From: JASSUD01 sp031963445
GTDB taxonomy: Bacteria; Pseudomonadota; Gammaproteobacteria; Burkholderiales; Burkholderiaceae
DNA: 64,000 bases
Direction of reading: 5' to 3'
Assembly (NCBI GenBank): GCA_031963445.1
Contig: JASSUH010000001.1
Coordinates: 2,480,001 to 2,544,000, forward strand
Shown one piece after another: positions 61,059 through 64,000 of the stretch (positions are counted from its first letter, which is position 1; each line of letters opens with the position of its first letter). The position numbers and the translations under genes are program-made. The notes under the pieces are model-generated. The model searched no databases. It saw only the letters and a program-made list of their open reading frames with translations, and was not told the origin of the DNA.

Positions 61059-61997
61059 TTACGGTTTATTCAGCTCTTCTTTAACAATAGCGCGTGGTTG
61101 CCAACTAGCTGCATGGAAGGCAAAGGCTGGGTTAGCTGTAATGCGTAATATCCGATCATTAAGTTGCATGACCTTGCCATCGCGGCTTCCTGTGACGCCT
61201 AGATTAGCTTCGGCCACATAAGGTGCGCTAATCATCCGTTGGGCTAACAAACTGCGGTACAAAATCATGCCCGTATAGTCACGCTCAAGACGTGCTAGAG
61301 ATTGTTGAAAAATCTGCTCAGCTTGTTGCTTACCTAACTCCCAACCTTCTGCTAATGAATGCTGCCAAAGATCTGTTTCATTTTTGTTTTTGGGTAGTAA
61401 TAAAGGTGGTGGGGTTACTGGAGAGCGAAAATCATGCATCAAATAATCTCGCCAATGCTTAGGGGTAGTAACAAACTGCGCCTGGCGCTCAATCTGATAC
61501 ACAGCATCTGCCACACGCAGCGTATTGGCTGCAGATTGCTTTAGCGTACTGCGCGCAGTGGATAACACAGGTGGCATCACGTTCTTTGCCAAAAGCAGCG
61601 CAGCAAAGTTATAAATGGTGTCTAGTAGTGGCTGGTTTTGATTAAGGAGCTGAGCCATTTCGTAAGTGCGGCGTGCCAGCGCACTGCGCGCACCATAGCT
61701 CAGTGCCGCTTCCTTCAGCGCTATCTGACGAAGTGGCGACAGCTGACTATCTGTTTGGGTCGAGGGCGCATGCAGACTGTCGTTTAACACGACCTCAAAA
61801 CTAGGCGGTATCTTTTGGCTTTGTATTGCGTAAGCGGGTTGAGTAAAGAAAACCAGCGTACTTATCAGTAGGCACAAGCTAGAGAACCGATGCCTAACCC
61901 CTGCAACAGGATCATGCCCCCTTGCCGTATTTTTATACTGGCTGAGAAGATATTCCTCACTGCAAGGGGGATACAGAGGTTTTCTAAACACCACCAT
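61059..61997 (-). CDS. dotC: T4BSS core protein DotC (TraI-like)
   Basis: DotC is a lipoprotein that helps DotH insert in the outer membrane. The 312-residue product has the DotC core: LSPLRQIALKEAALSYGARS (then ALARRTYEMAQLL), YNFAALLLAKNVMPPVLSTA, and HWRDYLMHDFRSPVTPPPLL. The end resembles MQLNDRILRITANPAFAFHA. Odd point: the predicted signal peptide (RFSSLCLLISTLVFFTQPAY then AIQS) lacks a lipobox cysteine, unlike Legionella DotC. The start overlaps the dotD stop. A shorter start inside the signal peptide is possible, but the hydrophobic core is present either way. Confidence 0.88.
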   Translation of the reverse strand: MVVFRKPLYPPCSEEYLLSQYKNTARGHDPVAGVRHRFSSLCLLISTLVFFTQPAYAIQSQKIPPSFEVVLNDSLHAPSTQTDSQLSPLRQIALKEAALSYGARSALARRTYEMAQLLNQNQPLLDTIYNFAALLLAKNVMPPVLSTARSTLKQSAANTLRVADAVYQIERQAQFVTTPKHWRDYLMHDFRSPVTPPPLLLPKNKNETDLWQHSLAEGWELGKQQAEQIFQQSLARLERDYTGMILYRSLLAQRMISAPYVAEANLGVTGSRDGKVMQLNDRILRITANPAFAFHAASWQPRAIVKEELNKP

Positions 61998-62475
61998 TGC
62001 TATACCTCACCTCAATCAACTTTTGCGCTGGATCAACTACCAGATCAGCACGCGAGCCTGCCTGAAGGCCAAGATTGTGCAGATGATCAGAAACGGTAGC
62101 AGCGTCTTGCCCAATCTGCACCAAAATCGGAATAGCAGGCGGCCTGCCCAGAAATTTAACGGTAAACCCAGCTATTGCAGCCAATTGACTCACCGCTTTT
62201 TCTAGCGGGCCTTGCCACGGCATGCTGAGAACTTGCTCCATGCCAGCAATCGTCTTAACCACCCGCAGCCGAGTTGGATTGCGCTGCCCCTTTTCAGATT
62301 GCTCAGCCTCGGCCAACAAAGCGAGCGATTGCTCAATGCGACGTGCCGACTGCAACAACATCGGGTAAATCGGATCGACTTCTGCTTGCGCGTTAATACC
62401 GCTTTGACCAGTCAATACACAGCCTGCCGCCAACAGCATTACGACAGACAAACTGAGTATTTGGAGAAGCATCAT
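61984..62475 (-). CDS. dotD: T4BSS outer-membrane lipoprotein DotD (TraH-like)
   Basis: DotD is a secretin-N-domain-like lipoprotein that supports DotH. The 163-residue protein has a signal with lipobox LAAGC (Cys19). The DotD fold follows: LEKAVSQLAAIAGFTVKFLG, then RPPAIPILVQIGQDAATVSD, then LVVDPAQKLIEVRYSNG. It is the first gene of the superoperon. The upstream 500 bp contain a family-B element and an AT-rich stretch that presumably carries the promoter. The stop overlaps the dotC start. Confidence 0.9.
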   Translation of the reverse strand: MMLLQILSLSVVMLLAAGCVLTGQSGINAQAEVDPIYPMLLQSARRIEQSLALLAEAEQSEKGQRNPTRLRVVKTIAGMEQVLSMPWQGPLEKAVSQLAAIAGFTVKFLGRPPAIPILVQIGQDAATVSDHLHNLGLQAGSRADLVVDPAQKLIEVRYSNGGV

Positions 62476-62641
62476 TAATAGTCATTTTTTTAATGGATGC
62501 GTTCACTATAGATCAGTGAAATTTAAAAAATAATCTAACGAAAGTTATAGGGAGGGCAGAATTTAACGCCTATTCGGAATAAGCGATCCTGAATGTAATC
62601 GCTGTAAAGGCAGTTTGGGTTTATTGGACATGAGGCAATAA

Positions 62642-62752
62642 AGCCTGGTCAGGATCTCAAAGAGGAGAGAGTTGAGAAGTTATCGGCCGTCATGTTGGGG
62701 TGACGAAGGAACCCCAACACAACCCACTTTTGAAAGATTATGAACAGGCTCT
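62642..62752. repeat. Family-B palindrome upstream of dotD
   Basis: AGCCTGGTCAGGATCTC and GATTATGAACAGGCTCT ends; core CATGTTGGGGTGACGAAGGA arm. Confidence 0.85.
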
Positions 62753-62787
62753 TAGGTACAGTTCACAAATGAGGTAACAGCACCGTT

Positions 62788-62818
62788 AAATAGGGTAATT
62801 ATCTATGAAATTACCCTA
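62788..62818. promoter_or_regulatory. Short inverted repeat TAGGGTAATT / AATTACCCTA
   Basis: A 10-bp perfect inverted repeat separated by 11 bases, about 315 bp upstream of the dotD start and 185 bp upstream of the DUF1488 gene. It could be an operator or a hairpin; no binding protein is suggested by sequence. Confidence 0.35.
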
Positions 62819-63003
62819 TTTAATTATTGTTATTACCCATTTAGGCTGGCACAAAACAACCCTTAGATCGATCTCAAACTACATTAACACCAACTCGAGA
62901 TAAGAGATAAGCCATCCCTTCGGTACATTCTTTGCTGAGGAACTCAGAACGTAGCAAACAGCGGTCAGTGAGCTAATGTCTGTGCACGCATCAGTCATCC
63001 ATC

Positions 63004-63297
63004 ATGCAAATCGCTTTTCCAGATGAAGTACCCATTTTCAACGGGGCAACCTTGACGCTCGAATTTACTGCTGTGGTAGCAGGGCAAGATGTTAGATGCG
63101 CTATAACAGCGGAGGCGCTCGAAGACCATTGTGGTGCGCCGTCTATTCTTGAAGACGATCTGCTAAAGGCATTCGCAGCTAACAAGGCAAAAATTCATCT
63201 CGTTTGCCAGCAAGCGCTTAAAGATAATGCAGGGAGAGCTGTGATTTTGCGTAGCGGCTATTTTCGTGTTTATGCCATAGCTCATCATCAGTCTTGA
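63004..63297 (+). CDS. DUF1488-family protein
   Basis: Small uncharacterised cytoplasmic protein of the DUF1488 family, common in proteobacteria. The 97-residue product starts MQIAFPDEVPIFNGATLTLE and has the family core (VRCAITAEALEDHCGAPS; FAANKAKIHLVCQQALKDN) and the end GRAVILRSGYFRVYAI. Function unknown. It lies 48 bases before the next gene on the same strand. Confidence 0.82.
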   Translation: MQIAFPDEVPIFNGATLTLEFTAVVAGQDVRCAITAEALEDHCGAPSILEDDLLKAFAANKAKIHLVCQQALKDNAGRAVILRSGYFRVYAIAHHQS

Positions 63298-63345
63298 TCA
63301 TTTTTTGAAAAAGGGGAAGTGTCTGGACACAGGCACTGATAACTT

Positions 63346-63900
63346 ATGTCACTTATTGTCGCCGGACGTTTTGATACTTTTGCTAGAGCGCAAAAAGCTG
63401 CCCAGCTCCTATTTGCTCACGGGTTTGAAGAGGAAGATGTGACTCTTTTCTTTGTGAATCCTCCTGGCCAGCATCATCGCCAGAGAGGCGGTGGTGATCA
63501 GGTGGCCGACCCAGATTCAAAGTCGATTTATAAAGGGGCGAATATAGGCATGCTACTTGGTGCAACGCTCGGCGCAAGCATTGGTGCGATGCTTTGCATC
63601 CTATTTGGATTGCCTCTGCTGATTACGACAATCGCTGCCGCAATAGGCGCTTATCTTGGTTCATTGATAGGGGCTATGGCCGAAGCAAGCGCGGCTAAAC
63701 CAGGAGATACCTTACCTAAAATACATCAATCTGGGATATTGGTTGCGGTTCATGTCACGGACGTTAATCAAGCCGATGCCGCGGCGGTATTACGCAAAGT
63801 CAATGCAAAAGATATTGAGCGCGCGGATGGTCAGTGGGAAGGTGGGCACTGGAGCGATTTTGATCCTTTGAAAGAACCTTTTTTGCCTAAGGATCTTTAG
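63346..63900 (+). CDS. Glycine-zipper membrane protein of unknown role
   Basis: The 184-residue protein has a ferredoxin-like N-terminal stretch (SLIVAGRFDTFARAQKAAQL). One or two Gly/Ala-rich membrane segments follow at residues 64-108 (GANIGMLLGATLGASIGAML; ITTIAAAIGAYLGSLIGAMA), and then a soluble end resembling the N-terminus (SGILVAVHVTDVNQADAAAV). Similar proteins in Burkholderia are annotated as glycine-zipper or DUF1269-like, with no known function. The stop codon TAG overlaps the following family-B element. Confidence 0.75.
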   Translation: MSLIVAGRFDTFARAQKAAQLLFAHGFEEEDVTLFFVNPPGQHHRQRGGGDQVADPDSKSIYKGANIGMLLGATLGASIGAMLCILFGLPLLITTIAAAIGAYLGSLIGAMAEASAAKPGDTLPKIHQSGILVAVHVTDVNQADAAAVLRKVNAKDIERADGQWEGGHWSDFDPLKEPFLPKDL

Positions 63901-64000
63901 AGCCTGTTTATGATCTCAAAAGTGAGTTGTGTTGGGGTTCCTGCGTCACCCCAACCTACGAACAAGGCCAAAAAGATGTTCTTTTTAGATGCGCCAAATA
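63901..64000. repeat. Family-B element running off the window end
   Basis: GAGCCTGTTTATGATCTC end and GTTGGGGTTCCTGCGTCACC arm; the second arm lies outside the window. It abuts the preceding stop codon (TAG then AGCCTG). Confidence 0.85.

Larger units (their letters stand above)
62476..63003. other. Divergent spacer upstream of dotD
   Basis: About 530 bp holding the presumed dotD promoter, a family-B palindrome (62642-62752), and an inverted repeat TAGGGTAATT...AATTACCCTA near 62788-62818. No gene recognised. Confidence 0.55.

Overview
The window looks like a chromosomal segment of a host-associated betaproteobacterium of the Burkholderiaceae. The translation block cdsA-uppS-frr-pyrH-tsf-rpsB with divergent map, and the ahcY-holin-metF block, are Burkholderia-like in gene order and protein sequence. 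Base composition is far lower in G+C than free-living Burkholderia (roughly half G+C in the core genes, much lower in some accessory genes). Short palindromic repeats are very dense, IS remnants are decayed, and there are proteins with eukaryote-type F-box, LRR and ankyrin modules. This combination fits the fungal-endosymbiont lineage (Mycoavidus/Glomeribacter-like). The species assignment is inference; no marker such as 16S rRNA is present.

Layout. 1-8.9 kb: housekeeping genes (cdsA partial, uppS, frr, pyrH, tsf, rpsB, map, ligA). 9.2-10.5 kb: two unrecognised genes (a coiled-coil protein and a secreted YW-repeat protein). 10.6-28 kb: an Hrp2-type type III secretion gene cluster in the Xanthomonas/Ralstonia order. 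On the minus strand, in transcription order, it reads hrpB1-sctI-sctJ-sctK-sctL-sctN-sctO-sctT-sctC. Divergently it reads sctU-sctV-sctP-sctQ-sctR-sctS-hpaA. The 315-bp divergent spacer carries two back-to-back hrpII/PIP boxes (TTCG-N16-TTCG), each followed by a -10-like hexamer at N31 or N32. 28-29.1 kb: dapB and a thioredoxin-like [2Fe-2S] ferredoxin. 29.6-31.4 kb: an F-box/LRR protein with GALA-effector architecture. 31.5-32.3 kb: a decayed IS5-family element. 32.4-35.8 kb: ahcY, a phage-holin-like membrane protein, metF. 35.8-41.4 kb: an AT-rich island with three unknown proteins (two with nuclear-localisation-like basic clusters), an IS3-family fragment and an F-box/ankyrin protein. 41.5-62.5 kb: one minus-strand superoperon encoding a type IVB (Dot/Icm, R64 Tra) secretion core with a complete-looking R64-type thin-pilus gene set embedded in it. 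Its order is dotD-dotC-dotB-icmT-[pilL-pilN-pilO-pilP-pilQ-pilR-pilS-pilV]-dotI-dotH-dotG-dotF-dotE-dotP-dotO. 63-63.9 kb: a DUF1488 protein and a glycine-zipper membrane protein.

How it fits together. Two injection machines (Hrp T3SS and Dot/Icm-like T4BSS) flank candidate effectors carrying F-box modules, which in plant pathogens recruit the host SCF ubiquitin ligase. The likely theme is manipulation of a eukaryotic host cell. The T4BSS is incomplete here (no DotA, DotL/coupling protein, DotN/IcmJ or relaxase), and the T3SS lacks SctD, the needle/pilus subunit, the translocon and the regulators, so remaining parts must lie elsewhere or be lost.

About twenty-five palindromic intergenic elements of several families punctuate nearly every operon junction. 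The two largest families share the terminal motif AGAACCTGTT. The termini of one family match the ends of the decayed IS5-family element, so that family is probably a MITE. At six genes the element end overlaps or abuts the stop codon.
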